Positions 1-7,929 of a stretch of DNA of 64,000 bases are shown piece after piece; position 1 is the stretch's first letter, and every line of letters begins with the position of its first letter. Origin of the DNA: Candidatus Electrothrix scaldis (GTDB taxonomy: Bacteria > Desulfobacterota > Desulfobulbia > Desulfobulbales > Desulfobulbaceae). The translations under genes were made by a program, and so were the position numbers. The notes under the pieces were generated by a model that worked only from the letters and a program-made list of their open reading frames with translations, had not been told where the DNA came from and did not search any database. The stretch is taken from NCBI GenBank assembly GCA_033584155.1, contig CP138355.1:3109826-3173825 (forward strand). Reading direction: 5' to 3'.

Positions 1-1347
1 CTTTCCCTGCGTAACCATATGAAGCCCCTCACTGACAGATTGAGCTGGTACCAGCTCAATCTGGGGATAATCCCGTTGAAGCCATTCCTGCACAGCATAT
101 CCTTTTGCGACGGCTATCTTTTTCCCCTCTAAATCTTCCAGGTCCCCCAGATAGGTGATATTAGCATCTGAAAAGATAGCCACAGGCAAAGAAAGATAAG
201 AAGAGGTAAAGTAAAAATGCTCTTTTCGTTTGTCGGTCTTGGTTAAGGCAGGAAAAAGAAGGATTTGTCCCTTGTTCATCATCTCCTGCGCCTGCTCAAT
301 GGACTCAGCACAAACAGGCTGAAATTGAACGTTCAATTTTTTTTCCAGCCAATGCAAGTAGTCTCTTGAAATTCCTTGTGGTTGCCCCTGATCATCAGCA
401 AATTCAACCGGAGCCCAACCCGGATCAAAAGTGAAAGGGATAACTGGGTGCTTTGCGAGCCAATTCCGTTCTTCAAGTGTCAGCTCAATCACCCCAGCCT
501 GCATTCCTTGGGCTGCAGTCTGCGCTCCTAGCCAGCGGTTAAGAATCTGTTGCTTTTCCTGTGCGCTAATGAGTTCAAAGCCCTTATTCAGAATAGACGT
601 CAACTCCGGCCAGTCTTTACGAAGAGAGAAAACAACAGGAAGACGAGTTTCAGGAAGGATGGCTGCCACGCCAAAGCTGGGCTGGATATTCTGCTTTCGC
701 CAGTATTCAAGCGTAATATTGGCAACAATGGCATCAATGTCACCGTTCAGCAAGGCCGTTGCCAATGCCTCGTTATTTTCTAACGGTACAGGGATAATAC
801 CCTGTACCTTTTCCAGGAGTTCTTTTTCTACGGCCACACTGCGGGTATAACCAACGCGATACCCTTTGAGGTCTGAAAGTTGGTTAAAACGTCGGAGTTC
901 ATCGGAGCGAGCATAAATGCTGTGATAATGAAAAAAAAGAGGCTGGGTAAAACGAAAGTACTCTTTGCGCGATTCAAGAGAAAAACTCGGCCCCAAGCCA
1001 TCAATCTCGCGCGCTTTGGCAAGGCGAATGATCTCCGGCCAGGAATCCACGACCAACCCAATACGGATGCCTAATTTTTCTTTGAGGAGTTTGAGATAAT
1101 CAGGCAGGATGCCAGCCAAGTACCCATTCTCCTGACGCATAAGTACTGGAGGAAAATCCAGCGTATAACCCAAGGATATTCGAGGGTGTTGCTTCAGCCA
1201 GTTCTGTTCTGCCGGAGAAAGCTCAACAGAGGCAGCAGGGGGATGCTTTGCAGCCCAGCCTGTATCGATACATAAAACACTCAGAAAAGCCAGGACAAGC
1301 ACTGCCAGAACAGAACATAGCCTATTTTTTTTTCGCTTTTGGATCAA
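1..1347 (-). CDS. Protein with two tandem periplasmic solute-binding (SBP_bac_3) domains, 3' end beyond window
   Basis: Minus-strand open frame running off the left edge. After a lysine/arginine-rich start (TTG at 1347, preceded by a GAGGAA box 9 bases upstream) there is a hydrophobic signal segment ending near TGWAA. Then come two consecutive copies of an amino-acid-binding-type domain, each beginning with the pattern L(S/T)xxE(Q/R)NWLxxHP. Copy 1 contains DYLKLLKEKLG and GYRVGYTRS; copy 2 contains DYLHWLEKKLN and GKKIAVAKGYAVQEW. Tandem domains of this kind are typical of the periplasmic half of EvgS/BvgS-like sensor kinases or of c-di-GMP enzymes. The output domain lies outside the window, so the final function is unknown. 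It overlaps the end of the FtsB-like gene by about 25 bases, suggesting a shared transcript. The TTG start is my choice; no ATG or GTG fits the signal peptide better. Confidence 0.75.
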   Translation of the reverse strand, partial: MIQKRKKNRLCSVLAVLVLAFLSVLCIDTGWAAKHPPAASVELSPAEQNWLKQHPRISLGYTLDFPPVLMRQENGYLAGILPDYLKLLKEKLGIRIGLVVDSWPEIIRLAKAREIDGLGPSFSLESRKEYFRFTQPLFFHYHSIYARSDELRRFNQLSDLKGYRVGYTRSVAVEKELLEKVQGIIPVPLENNEALATALLNGDIDAIVANITLEYWRKQNIQPSFGVAAILPETRLPVVFSLRKDWPELTSILNKGFELISAQEKQQILNRWLGAQTAAQGMQAGVIELTLEERNWLAKHPVIPFTFDPGWAPVEFADDQGQPQGISRDYLHWLEKKLNVQFQPVCAESIEQAQEMMNKGQILLFPALTKTDKRKEHFYFTSSYLSLPVAIFSDANITYLGDLEDLEGKKIAVAKGYAVQEWLQRDYPQIELVPAQSVSEGLHMVTQGK

Positions 1348-1726
1348 GGTAATACACTTCCTCGTTTTTTTTCAGCATCCCGTACTTCTCCCGGGCAATT
1401 TTTTCCAGGTACTCCTTATCATGGAGAAGCAGATCAATTTCCTTTTCCAGTGCCGCCTTTTCTTCCAGTAATCTTTTGTTCTCTTCAACCAGTCTGTTTG
1501 ACTTTTTCTCCATCTTATAATAAGAATACAGGCTGCAACGTGGAGCAAATAAAAGGAAAAAACTCCCAGCCAGAAAAAAAGTCAAGAGAGTACGACGAAA
1601 GATCTTTTTTTCTTTCAGACTCAGTCCCTTGCTTTGTCGTCGTTTGGGCCTATTGGTTCTTTTTTTCTGCAATGTTTTTTGCAAATGTTGAAATGTTGTA
1701 TTGCAATAATGTTGCAATAAATACAA
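1322..1726 (-). CDS. FtsB/DivIC-like septum formation initiator protein
   Basis: Small protein with a basic N-terminus, one membrane segment (LLTFFLAGSFFLLF) and then a leucine-zipper coiled coil (MEKKSNRLVEENKRLLEEK) ending in the family signature EKIAREKYGMLKKNEEVYYL. This is the architecture of FtsB/DivIC: an inner-membrane bitopic protein linking the divisome to FtsL/FtsQ. At 134 residues it is slightly longer than usual (about 100). The first 35-40 residues are probably upstream sequence, and a start nearer the KRRQSKGLSLKEKK segment would give a normal length. It ends in a lysine run and is followed with overlap by the solute-binding-domain gene. Family assignment is good; whether it is FtsB or a paralogue cannot be told. 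Confidence 0.75.
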   Translation of the reverse strand: MYLLQHYCNTTFQHLQKTLQKKRTNRPKRRQSKGLSLKEKKIFRRTLLTFFLAGSFFLLFAPRCSLYSYYKMEKKSNRLVEENKRLLEEKAALEKEIDLLLHDKEYLEKIAREKYGMLKKNEEVYYLDPKAKKK

Positions 1727-1872
1727 TTATACCGGTACGCCGCAAGCAGCGAGATATCAGCTGAGGAGTTAGGTGTTCCTCTTAGCCCCAAAGAGCGAAG
1801 AGGATGTACGATTGACTATATAATGTTCTGCTGTCACGCTCCGCAACAAAATACCTGCCTCGAAGCTTCTCT

Positions 1873-2274
1873 ATGAAAAAATGTCTGATCAGCAGTTGTT
1901 TGATTGGCTTATGCACCCGCTACGACGGGCAAAGTAAGCCCAATGAACGCTGTTTGAAATACCTTGATGACTTTATCTACATCCCTGTTTGCCCAGAGCA
2001 ACTCGGCGGGCTCCCTACCCCACGCCCTCCGGCTGAGTTGAGAGGTGGAGACGGAATGGATGTTCTCACCGGTTTTGCCTCTGTTATCAATAAAGAGGAC
2101 CAGGATGTGACCCAACAATTCCTTGCCGGTGCCGAAGCTGTTCTGAAAATTGCCCGGGATCAAAACATTCGCCTGGCCTTGCTCAAGGCCAGAAGCCCGT
2201 CCTGCGGAGTAAAACAACTTGGTGTCACAGCTGCTCTTTTAGAGACAAACGGTATCAAATTAGTTGAGTTTTAA
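1873..2274 (+). CDS. DUF523 family protein (YbbK-like)
   Basis: The 133-residue protein starts MKKCLISSCLIGLCTRYDG and has the DUF523 pattern: an N-terminal CxxSxC-type motif with paired cysteines, CPEQLGGLPTPRPPAE, and the C-terminal KARSPSCG. These cysteines are the conserved features of the family, whose biochemical role is not established. The gene stands alone between divergent and convergent neighbours, reading toward tatC, which lies on the opposite strand. Length matches the family (about 140-150). Nothing points to a specific substrate. Confidence 0.85.
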   Translation: MKKCLISSCLIGLCTRYDGQSKPNERCLKYLDDFIYIPVCPEQLGGLPTPRPPAELRGGDGMDVLTGFASVINKEDQDVTQQFLAGAEAVLKIARDQNIRLALLKARSPSCGVKQLGVTAALLETNGIKLVEF

Positions 2275-2297
2275 CCGAGTGACAGCAAAATAAATAA

Positions 2298-2313
2298 TCC
2301 CCTCAGAGGGGGA
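2298..2313 (-). terminator. Possible terminator between DUF523 gene and tatC
   Basis: CCCCTCAGAGGGG forms a 5-bp stem with a 3-4 base loop about 60 bases beyond the tatC stop. Read on the minus strand it is followed by ATTATTTATTTT. The U-tract is interrupted, so this is only a weak candidate for a bidirectional element between the convergent genes. Confidence 0.35.
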
Positions 2314-2373
2314 AAGAATTCTTCTATGACAAAATAAACATACTCTCCTACTCACTATCTCTTTTCCATTTTT

Positions 2374-3084
2374 TCACGCAGCTTTCCGCTCACCAATCCG
2401 CAAAAAGCGAATTACTAAAATGCCTGCTTCGTACAGCAAATAAAGCGGTCCTCCCATTAAGGCCATATTGACCGCATCAGGAGTGGGTGTCAGCAGGGCT
2501 GCCAAAATTGCTATACCAAGGACTGCGAAGCGCCGATTTTTCTCAAAAACCTGGCGGGAAATTACCCCAACCTGGGCGGAGAAAACCATAAAAACCGGTA
2601 ATTCAAAAATAGCTCCAAAAGCCAGGATAAAAATCGTCACAAAATTAACAAAACGCCCAATAGAGATCACTGCCTTCATGCTTTCCGACTGAAAGCTGAG
2701 CAGAAATTCAATCCCATAGGGCAAGGTAATAAAATAACAAAACAAGGTGCCACTATAAAAGAGGAAACAGGTGGCAAAGACAAACCAGAACAGCTTTTGA
2801 CCGGTTACAGCAAAGGGTTTTCCCATCGCTTTCCAAAGTACATGCATGAGCAAGGGCATGAGGGCATATACGGCCCCGAAAAAAGCCACCTTAACATGGG
2901 CAAGAAAGGGGCTAGCCACGGAGAAAAAATAGAGCTGTTCCCGCAAATGCTCCTGAAAAACCGTAATCAGACCGGTAGAGAGAAAGAAAAAAATAATGGT
3001 CAGCGCAATAAGGCTGATACCAAGAAAGCGAATGGACTTTCGCAGTTCCAATAAAAAAATAACGAGATTATTGTACCGTTGCAC
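2374..3084 (-). CDS. tatC: Twin-arginine translocase subunit TatC
   Basis: The 236-residue multi-span membrane protein has the TatC hallmarks: an N-terminal LLELRKS (the HLxELRxR region that reads signal peptides), AFGAIFELPVFM (FxxGxxFExP) and TPTPDAVNMALMGGPLYLLYE near the C-terminus. TatC is the receptor core of the Tat pathway, which exports folded, often cofactor-loaded proteins across the inner membrane. About six hydrophobic segments are visible. The canonical first His of the HLxELR motif is replaced (FLLELRKS), a minor deviation. No tatA or tatB is adjacent, so they must lie elsewhere. Confidence 0.92.
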   Translation of the reverse strand: MQRYNNLVIFLLELRKSIRFLGISLIALTIIFFFLSTGLITVFQEHLREQLYFFSVASPFLAHVKVAFFGAVYALMPLLMHVLWKAMGKPFAVTGQKLFWFVFATCFLFYSGTLFCYFITLPYGIEFLLSFQSESMKAVISIGRFVNFVTIFILAFGAIFELPVFMVFSAQVGVISRQVFEKNRRFAVLGIAILAALLTPTPDAVNMALMGGPLYLLYEAGILVIRFLRIGERKAA

Positions 3085-3561
3085 AAGGATATTTGCTGCT
3101 CAAATTACAGTTAGAGGACAAGGAGATGCCACGGGTATCGAAAGCGTATCAGAAGTTCATGGCACGAAAATGCATAAGCAATATGAATACGTTAATATGT
3201 AGCAAAACTTCCCGGTAAAAGCAATTGAATACCACGCGGACCGCAGTCTCCCTCTCCTTTCATACAAGAAAATATGAGGCGGACATGCCCACAGCTTCAG
3301 CAAAATACCTACATATTTTTCAATATAACTTTCAAGTTAAGCAAAGGATTGGTAGAATAGCGGCTTAAATTTTATCGCCGCATCTCCAACATACCCAATC
3401 CTTTTCTCGCCTGCTTCATACGGGAATACGGCTTGAATAAGCATTGCTGAATATCGCAGGCCATGCTAATACAAACGGATTTATTTTCAAAACCAGCAGC
3501 AAAAATATTACCTAGAGCCAATTTCTCTTTATCATATTGATTTTATTACCGAGTACACATC
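3085..3561. other. Long tatC-serS intergenic region with nested hairpin
   Basis: No convincing gene. A nested inverted repeat is centred here: AAAGGATTGG at 3343-3352 pairs perfectly with CCAATCCTTT at 3395-3404, and GCGGC at 3360-3364 pairs with GCCGC at 3377-3381 inside it. It lies 160-220 bases upstream of serS and could be a leader RNA structure, a small RNA or a decayed mobile repeat. The region should also hold the divergent promoters for tatC and serS, but I could not define convincing -35/-10 boxes. Confidence 0.4.
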
Positions 3562-4833
3562 ATGCTTGAACTACGTTTTATCCGGGAAAATATAGAACTT
3601 GTCCGAGAAAAATGCCTCCATCGCGGGATGAAGGTGGATCTTGTTGAACAATTTACAACAATTGATGCCAAACGCTTAGCATTGCTGGGCGAGGTGGAGC
3701 AACTGAAAAATCGACGCAACACGGTTTCCAAAGAGATTGCGCCCTTAAAGAAAGCCGGAGAGCACGACAAAGCAGAACCGCTGATCGTAGAAATGCGAGA
3801 GGTTTCTGAGCGCATTAAGGAGATGGATAAAGAGCTGTCCCAAGTTCAGGAAGAGCTTGAGCAGGTTGTTATGGCTATCCCTAACCTCTGTGACGACTCT
3901 GTGCCCAAAGGTACCGATGATAGCGATAACGTGGAAGTCCGTACCTGGGGCGAGATTCCCCAGTTCTCCTTTGAACCCAAAGCGCATTGGGAGATCGGTG
4001 AGGGTCAGGGCATTCTGGATTTTGAGACTGCGGCCAAACTCTCAGGAGCCCGTTTTGCCCTGCTCAGGGGCTTTGCTTCTAAGTTATCCAGGGCGCTGAC
4101 CAACTTTTTTCTGGATCTGCACACCCAGAAACACGGCTATACAGAGATGCTGCCGCCCTTTATGGTGAACTCCAAGTCCATGACCGGCACAGGCCAGCTC
4201 CCCAAGTTTAAAGAAGATCTGTTCAAGATTGAGGACTGGGATCTCTGGCTGATCCCCACTGCTGAGGTACCGCTGACTAATATCCACAGCGACGAAACCC
4301 TGGCTGAGGCAGACCTGCCCCTAAAATACACGGCCTACACGCCCTGCTTCCGCTCTGAGGCTGGTTCCTACGGCAAGGACACCAGGGGCCTGATTCGCCA
4401 GCACCAATTCGACAAGGTAGAGCTGGTCAAGTTTACCACCCCGGAAACCTCTGCTGACGAACTGGACTCCTTACTCGCCGATGCAGAAGAGATCCTCCAA
4501 TTGCTGGAGTTGCCCTATCGGGTGGTCAGCCTTTGTTCTGGAGATCTGGGCTTTTCCTCTGCCAAGACCTACGATCTTGAGGTCTGGTTGCCTGGACAAA
4601 ATACCTATCGGGAGATTTCTTCCTGTTCGAATTTTCTTGATTTCCAGGCCCGCCGGGCAGGCATCCGTTATCGCCCTGATGGCGAGAAAAAAAGCCGCCT
4701 GGTGCATACTCTGAATGGCTCGGGGTTGGCTGTCGGGCGCACCCTCCTGGCTGTGCTGGAAAATTATCAGCAGGAAGATGGAACAGTTCGCATACCCAAG
4801 GTGCTTGAACCGTATTTTACGGATCGATTTTAA
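3562..4833 (+). CDS. serS: Seryl-tRNA synthetase
   Basis: The 423-residue class II aminoacyl-tRNA synthetase attaches serine to tRNA(Ser) in the cytoplasm. The first ~110 residues form the long antiparallel coiled-coil arm that contacts the tRNA (many charged heptads, e.g. [20 protein letters not shown]). The catalytic core shows motif 2 ([22 protein letters not shown]), the ATP/serine site TAEVPLTN, and motif 3 ([17 protein letters not shown]). Length and all motifs are normal. It is monocistronic, with a long leader upstream containing the nested hairpin. Confidence 0.97.
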   Translation: MLELRFIRENIELVREKCLHRGMKVDLVEQFTTIDAKRLALLGEVEQLKNRRNTVSKEIAPLKKAGEHDKAEPLIVEMREVSERIKEMDKELSQVQEELEQVVMAIPNLCDDSVPKGTDDSDNVEVRTWGEIPQFSFEPKAHWEIGEGQGILDFETAAKLSGARFALLRGFASKLSRALTNFFLDLHTQKHGYTEMLPPFMVNSKSMTGTGQLPKFKEDLFKIEDWDLWLIPTAEVPLTNIHSDETLAEADLPLKYTAYTPCFRSEAGSYGKDTRGLIRQHQFDKVELVKFTTPETSADELDSLLADAEEILQLLELPYRVVSLCSGDLGFSSAKTYDLEVWLPGQNTYREISSCSNFLDFQARRAGIRYRPDGEKKSRLVHTLNGSGLAVGRTLLAVLENYQQEDGTVRIPKVLEPYFTDRF

Positions 4834-4854
4834 TTTCCCGTAGGAATATAAAAG

Positions 4855-4923
4855 GGGGACGGCGCGCCGTGCGCCCTACGATATTCCGGTTTGCATTCCA
4901 GGGCGAGCGCCGCGCCCCTACGC
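4855..4923. repeat. REP-like palindromes (GC-rich GTAGGGGC family)
   Basis: Two neighbouring palindromic units, GACGGCGCGCCGTGCGCCCTAC and GGGCGAGCGCCGCGCCCCTAC, in the gap between serS and the vWA-FGE gene. Related units with the same GCCCCTAC or GCCCTAC end recur at 12754, 15729, 17478, 31687 and 34317, always between genes. Confidence 0.6.
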
Positions 4924-4933
4924 ATGTTCTCCC

Positions 4934-5008
4934 CTGGTTCAGCAACGGTACCATTCTGCGTTGCCTGCTCCGCGACGGCAAGCTTGAACGGAAACCGTGC
5001 TGAACCAG
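4934..5008. repeat. 11-bp inverted repeat just downstream of the first variable region
   Basis: CTGGTTCAGCA (4934-4944) and TGCTGAACCAG (4998-5008) are perfect inverted copies separated by 53 bases. They lie immediately 3' of the vWA-FGE gene stop, about 50 bases beyond its variable region. Hairpins downstream of DGR variable regions are known to help target recognition, but those have short loops, so the match is only suggestive. Confidence 0.45.
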
Positions 5009-5010
5009 CC

Positions 5011-7929
5011 TTACCTTGCCTGACCTGTTCGACCTCGGGCAAGGCGGAAGCCAAGACTGCTGCTGCGGTAGTCCGGCGTGCTCCCGCTGCGGGCGGCAGA
5101 ACGGCAGTCCCCGCCGTCGCTGATCCAGGAGCCGCCACGAAGCACACGGAAACGGCCTGTGTCAGGCCCCAGAGGATCAACAACTGGTTTCGAGGAATAA
5201 TCTCCGAGCCAGTCCCGGCACCATTCCCACACATTGCCATGCATCTGGTACAAGCCCCAATCATTGCAGGGCAAAGCCTTAACCTCAACTGTTTCTTCCC
5301 GATACAATCCTTTTTCTCCGCCTGCATAGGGATACTTGCCGTTGTAATTTACCTGATCCGTGCTGATATTCTCGCCAAAGAAAAAAGGGCTGCTGGTTCC
5401 GGCCCGGCAGGCGTATTCCCACTGGGCTTCTGTTGGCAAATCCAATGCAAGGACGGGAATCTCCTTATTGAGTTGCTTGATAAACTTTTGCGCATCCTGC
5501 CAGCTGACCTGTTCCACTGGTCGCTCATCGCCCTTGAAATGGCTGGGGTTCTTACCAATCACAGCCTGCCACAAGGCTTGCGTGCAGGCTGTATCAGCCA
5601 GCCAAAAGCTCTCACTCAACACAACTAAATGTTGTGTTTCCCTCTCCTCCCATCGCTCCAGCTCATCATCTGGCGACCCCATCATAAAGCTACCCGGTTG
5701 AATCCAGCGAAAACGCTGTATCACCCCCTTAAACACCAAATCAGCGTACAGACCATACTGATCCACACCGATCTGTTTTGCCCATTGCGGTTGGGTAAAG
5801 CCGAGTTCGCGGATTTCATCCGCTTCATCCAGCACAGCAAAGAACCCTTTCTCAATAGCAAAAACAGCAACCCGATTTCCTTCCTTATCCCGAACCGGAT
5901 ATTCGCCCGGATTACACCAGGCCAACTCCTTCTTTTCCTCCCCTCGGGTAAGCAGATGAAAATACTCCCTGCCATCAGGCAGACGCCCTTGGGCAATATT
6001 GGCCCAGTCCGGCCTTGTCATACCATCAATCAGGAGGCGGTCAAAATTACCCTGAATTTCCAGAGCGCCCTGTTCCGGCACCGGGATTTCCCGCTCCGTG
6101 CGGATATCAAGAAAATGGACCGGGCCACCCAGACCATCCGCTTGCACATGCCGCCATTGCAAGCGGGAGTTACTCATCTGCAACCGGGCCATGAACATGC
6201 TGCCTGTTTTTTTCCGCTCCGCAGCAGCAAGGGGATAGAGCACCAATCTTCTCCCGCTCCGATCCATCTCCTGTCGCAACTCGTATTCCTGCGCCTCCTT
6301 ATCATCAAGCAGCCAGGCAACATGATTGATATTAAACCCGGCTGGAAAGGGGATATCCTCGTCCTTGTCATAATGCTCAAGCAGAACCAAGGCCAAAGCA
6401 ATAGCCATAGCCTCACCATCTTTCCAGGTCCAGCATTCCTGCTGCTGCCGCTCAGCCAAACGGCAAACCCAGGATTTAAGATGGGGTAAATAGGGATACT
6501 CCTTGGCTTGACCATAGATGGTCGCGGCGACCTGCCACATAAACTCAGAAGCCGGTTTATCAGGCTGCTTATCCAGGAGCCGTGCCCGCTGCATTTCCTC
6601 TTCAAAACGTATCTCCTGGGGAAGATGGGCATGAAAGGCCTGTAGACAAGCAAAGATCTGTTGATAGGCATCCACCTCCTGGACTACATTTTGCAGCTTC
6701 TCAGCCAGAAGAGCTGCATATCGTTCTTTGGCCTCAGGATGGAGATGAAAGGCAAGCATATCCGAGTCCACCTCCCCGTGCCGCCACACAGCGGCCTCAG
6801 TGCCCACATCCATATCTTGTGCAGGAAAAAGCAAGCGCAGAGCCCGGAGCAAACCAGGTTCAACCCGTACCGCAGCGGCAGCAGCTATGAGCAGAGCATC
6901 CAGACCGGGGTCTTGTTCGCGCTCCTGCACATGAGGAGCCTGGGGTTTCAAACGATCACAACGCACAGGGTAGCGACGGTCATGGTCCCAAACCACCAGC
7001 TGATAGTACTCTGTCAGTTCCGTCTTCCAATACCGTTCCGGGCAGGGCATAAGCACCACTGGCCGACAGCCTGCCCGACGAAAACGACGCCCCAGCGCAA
7101 TCCACCCCTCTGCCCTGTTATTGAGCAGGCCAAGATCACTGAGAATCAAAATTGGCGTACCTGCTTCCGGGGGACGGTAAGGGGTTTGTCGGGTCCGATG
7201 CTCAGGGGCAAAAGCGGTACAGAATTCCAGAGGCCCGTCCTCAAAACAGAGCATATCCAGCCCGGCCCTGCCCCGCATTCCCTGGAGCTGCGCAAGCAGG
7301 CTGTAAAAATCATGCCAGAAAAAATGAATCTGCGGATCAAGGTCCACAATAATCTGGGCCGTTGCAGCCCAACCGGTTCGAGGCAGACAGGGTAGACGAC
7401 GCAGCACCTCGCCCCGTGCCAAGGAGCGAACGATCCTGTCCAGATCAAGCTGACGGCTCTGATCCTGAGCACCGAGGACAGCCCGAAGAAAGGGCCAGAT
7501 GCGCGGCCAGGGCGCCAAGGCAGGTGGTTCAGGAGGAAGAGCTTGCCCCCCCTCCCCTTTTCCTTCAGTCCGGGCCTGGGATAAAGAGCCTGAAAATGGA
7601 GTGGCATCCAACAGGCGCTGAGGGACCTGCGTAACCCGCTCCTCATCCAAAACCCGACTCTTCTCTTTGAGGCGGAAAAAACGTTGCTGCGTTCCGGGTT
7701 TCTGCTGGCGTTGCTGCTTTTCTTGAGAAGGGAGAAGTTCGGGGTGAGAACCTATGGCTCTCTGTTCTTCCATATTTGGTTTCTTCGGCTCCTGCCTTTT
7801 TTCCGGGGCCTGATAGCCAAACAGGAGCGCGGCAGCAGCCAGGGTGGCCTGATCACTCTGTTTGAGGAAATAGAGCAGATCAGCCCGGCCTGTGCGGGAA
7901 CGTGTATGAAGGGTCTCAGGCAGACTCAT
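5011..7929 (-). CDS. Degenerate vWA-like / FGE-sulfatase fold protein with DGR-type variable C-terminus
   Basis: A 972-residue protein. The first ~150 residues are proline- and glutamine-rich and low in complexity. Residues ~150-330 (LDLDRIVRSLARGEVL, AQIIVDLDPQIHFFW, ILILSDLGLLNN) resemble the SAV_2336-type degenerate vWA domain found beside MoxR ATPases. The last ~230 residues are a complete formylglycine-generating-enzyme (C-type-lectin-related) fold: FMMGSP, RPVEQVSWQDA, LPTEAQWEYACRAG, MHGNVWEWCRDW and RGGSW...GFRLARG. It starts with ATGA overlapping the MoxR gene stop, so translation is coupled. The terminal repeat RGGSWxxxGGDCRSAxRxxxxPDxR is the variable region described separately. 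A catalytic sulfatase-activating role is unlikely; a sensor or ligand-binding role in a conflict system is the better inference. Confidence 0.8.
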   Translation of the reverse strand: MSLPETLHTRSRTGRADLLYFLKQSDQATLAAAALLFGYQAPEKRQEPKKPNMEEQRAIGSHPELLPSQEKQQRQQKPGTQQRFFRLKEKSRVLDEERVTQVPQRLLDATPFSGSLSQARTEGKGEGGQALPPEPPALAPWPRIWPFLRAVLGAQDQSRQLDLDRIVRSLARGEVLRRLPCLPRTGWAATAQIIVDLDPQIHFFWHDFYSLLAQLQGMRGRAGLDMLCFEDGPLEFCTAFAPEHRTRQTPYRPPEAGTPILILSDLGLLNNRAEGWIALGRRFRRAGCRPVVLMPCPERYWKTELTEYYQLVVWDHDRRYPVRCDRLKPQAPHVQEREQDPGLDALLIAAAAAVRVEPGLLRALRLLFPAQDMDVGTEAAVWRHGEVDSDMLAFHLHPEAKERYAALLAEKLQNVVQEVDAYQQIFACLQAFHAHLPQEIRFEEEMQRARLLDKQPDKPASEFMWQVAATIYGQAKEYPYLPHLKSWVCRLAERQQQECWTWKDGEAMAIALALVLLEHYDKDEDIPFPAGFNINHVAWLLDDKEAQEYELRQEMDRSGRRLVLYPLAAAERKKTGSMFMARLQMSNSRLQWRHVQADGLGGPVHFLDIRTEREIPVPEQGALEIQGNFDRLLIDGMTRPDWANIAQGRLPDGREYFHLLTRGEEKKELAWCNPGEYPVRDKEGNRVAVFAIEKGFFAVLDEADEIRELGFTQPQWAKQIGVDQYGLYADLVFKGVIQRFRWIQPGSFMMGSPDDELERWEERETQHLVVLSESFWLADTACTQALWQAVIGKNPSHFKGDERPVEQVSWQDAQKFIKQLNKEIPVLALDLPTEAQWEYACRAGTSSPFFFGENISTDQVNYNGKYPYAGGEKGLYREETVEVKALPCNDWGLYQMHGNVWEWCRDWLGDYSSKPVVDPLGPDTGRFRVLRGGSWISDGGDCRSAARSGSTPDYRSSSLGFRLARGRTGQAR
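5030..5151 (-). other. DGR-type variable region 1 (core 5056-5151) with constant 3' tail
   Basis: The coding strand from the TTC codon (5149-5151) to the AGT codon (5056-5058) aligns without gaps to 12815-12910. It is flanked by identical sequence on both sides, including the GC-rich tail CTTGGCTTCCGCCTTGCC. By my count 23 bases differ. All are at codon positions 1 or 2, and all fit an A in a shared template (17 have A in one copy). Codons such as AGC, TAC, GAC, CAC and GGC sit where an AAC would be templated. This is the hallmark of adenine-directed DGR mutagenesis. Confidence 0.85.

Noticed and set aside
3085-3561. T-box type leader for serS
   Set aside because: No recognisable T-box sequence and no terminator/antiterminator pair; T-boxes are mainly a Gram-positive feature.
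4861-5010. Template repeat of the DGR downstream of the first variable region
   Set aside because: The stretch holds REP units and an inverted repeat but no copy of the GGCGGCTCCTGG constant part, which occurs only in the two variable-region genes.
5629-6489. Plus-strand open frames opposite the vWA-FGE gene
   Set aside because: Antisense shadows; the minus-strand gene is continuous with clear FGE and vWA-like motifs.
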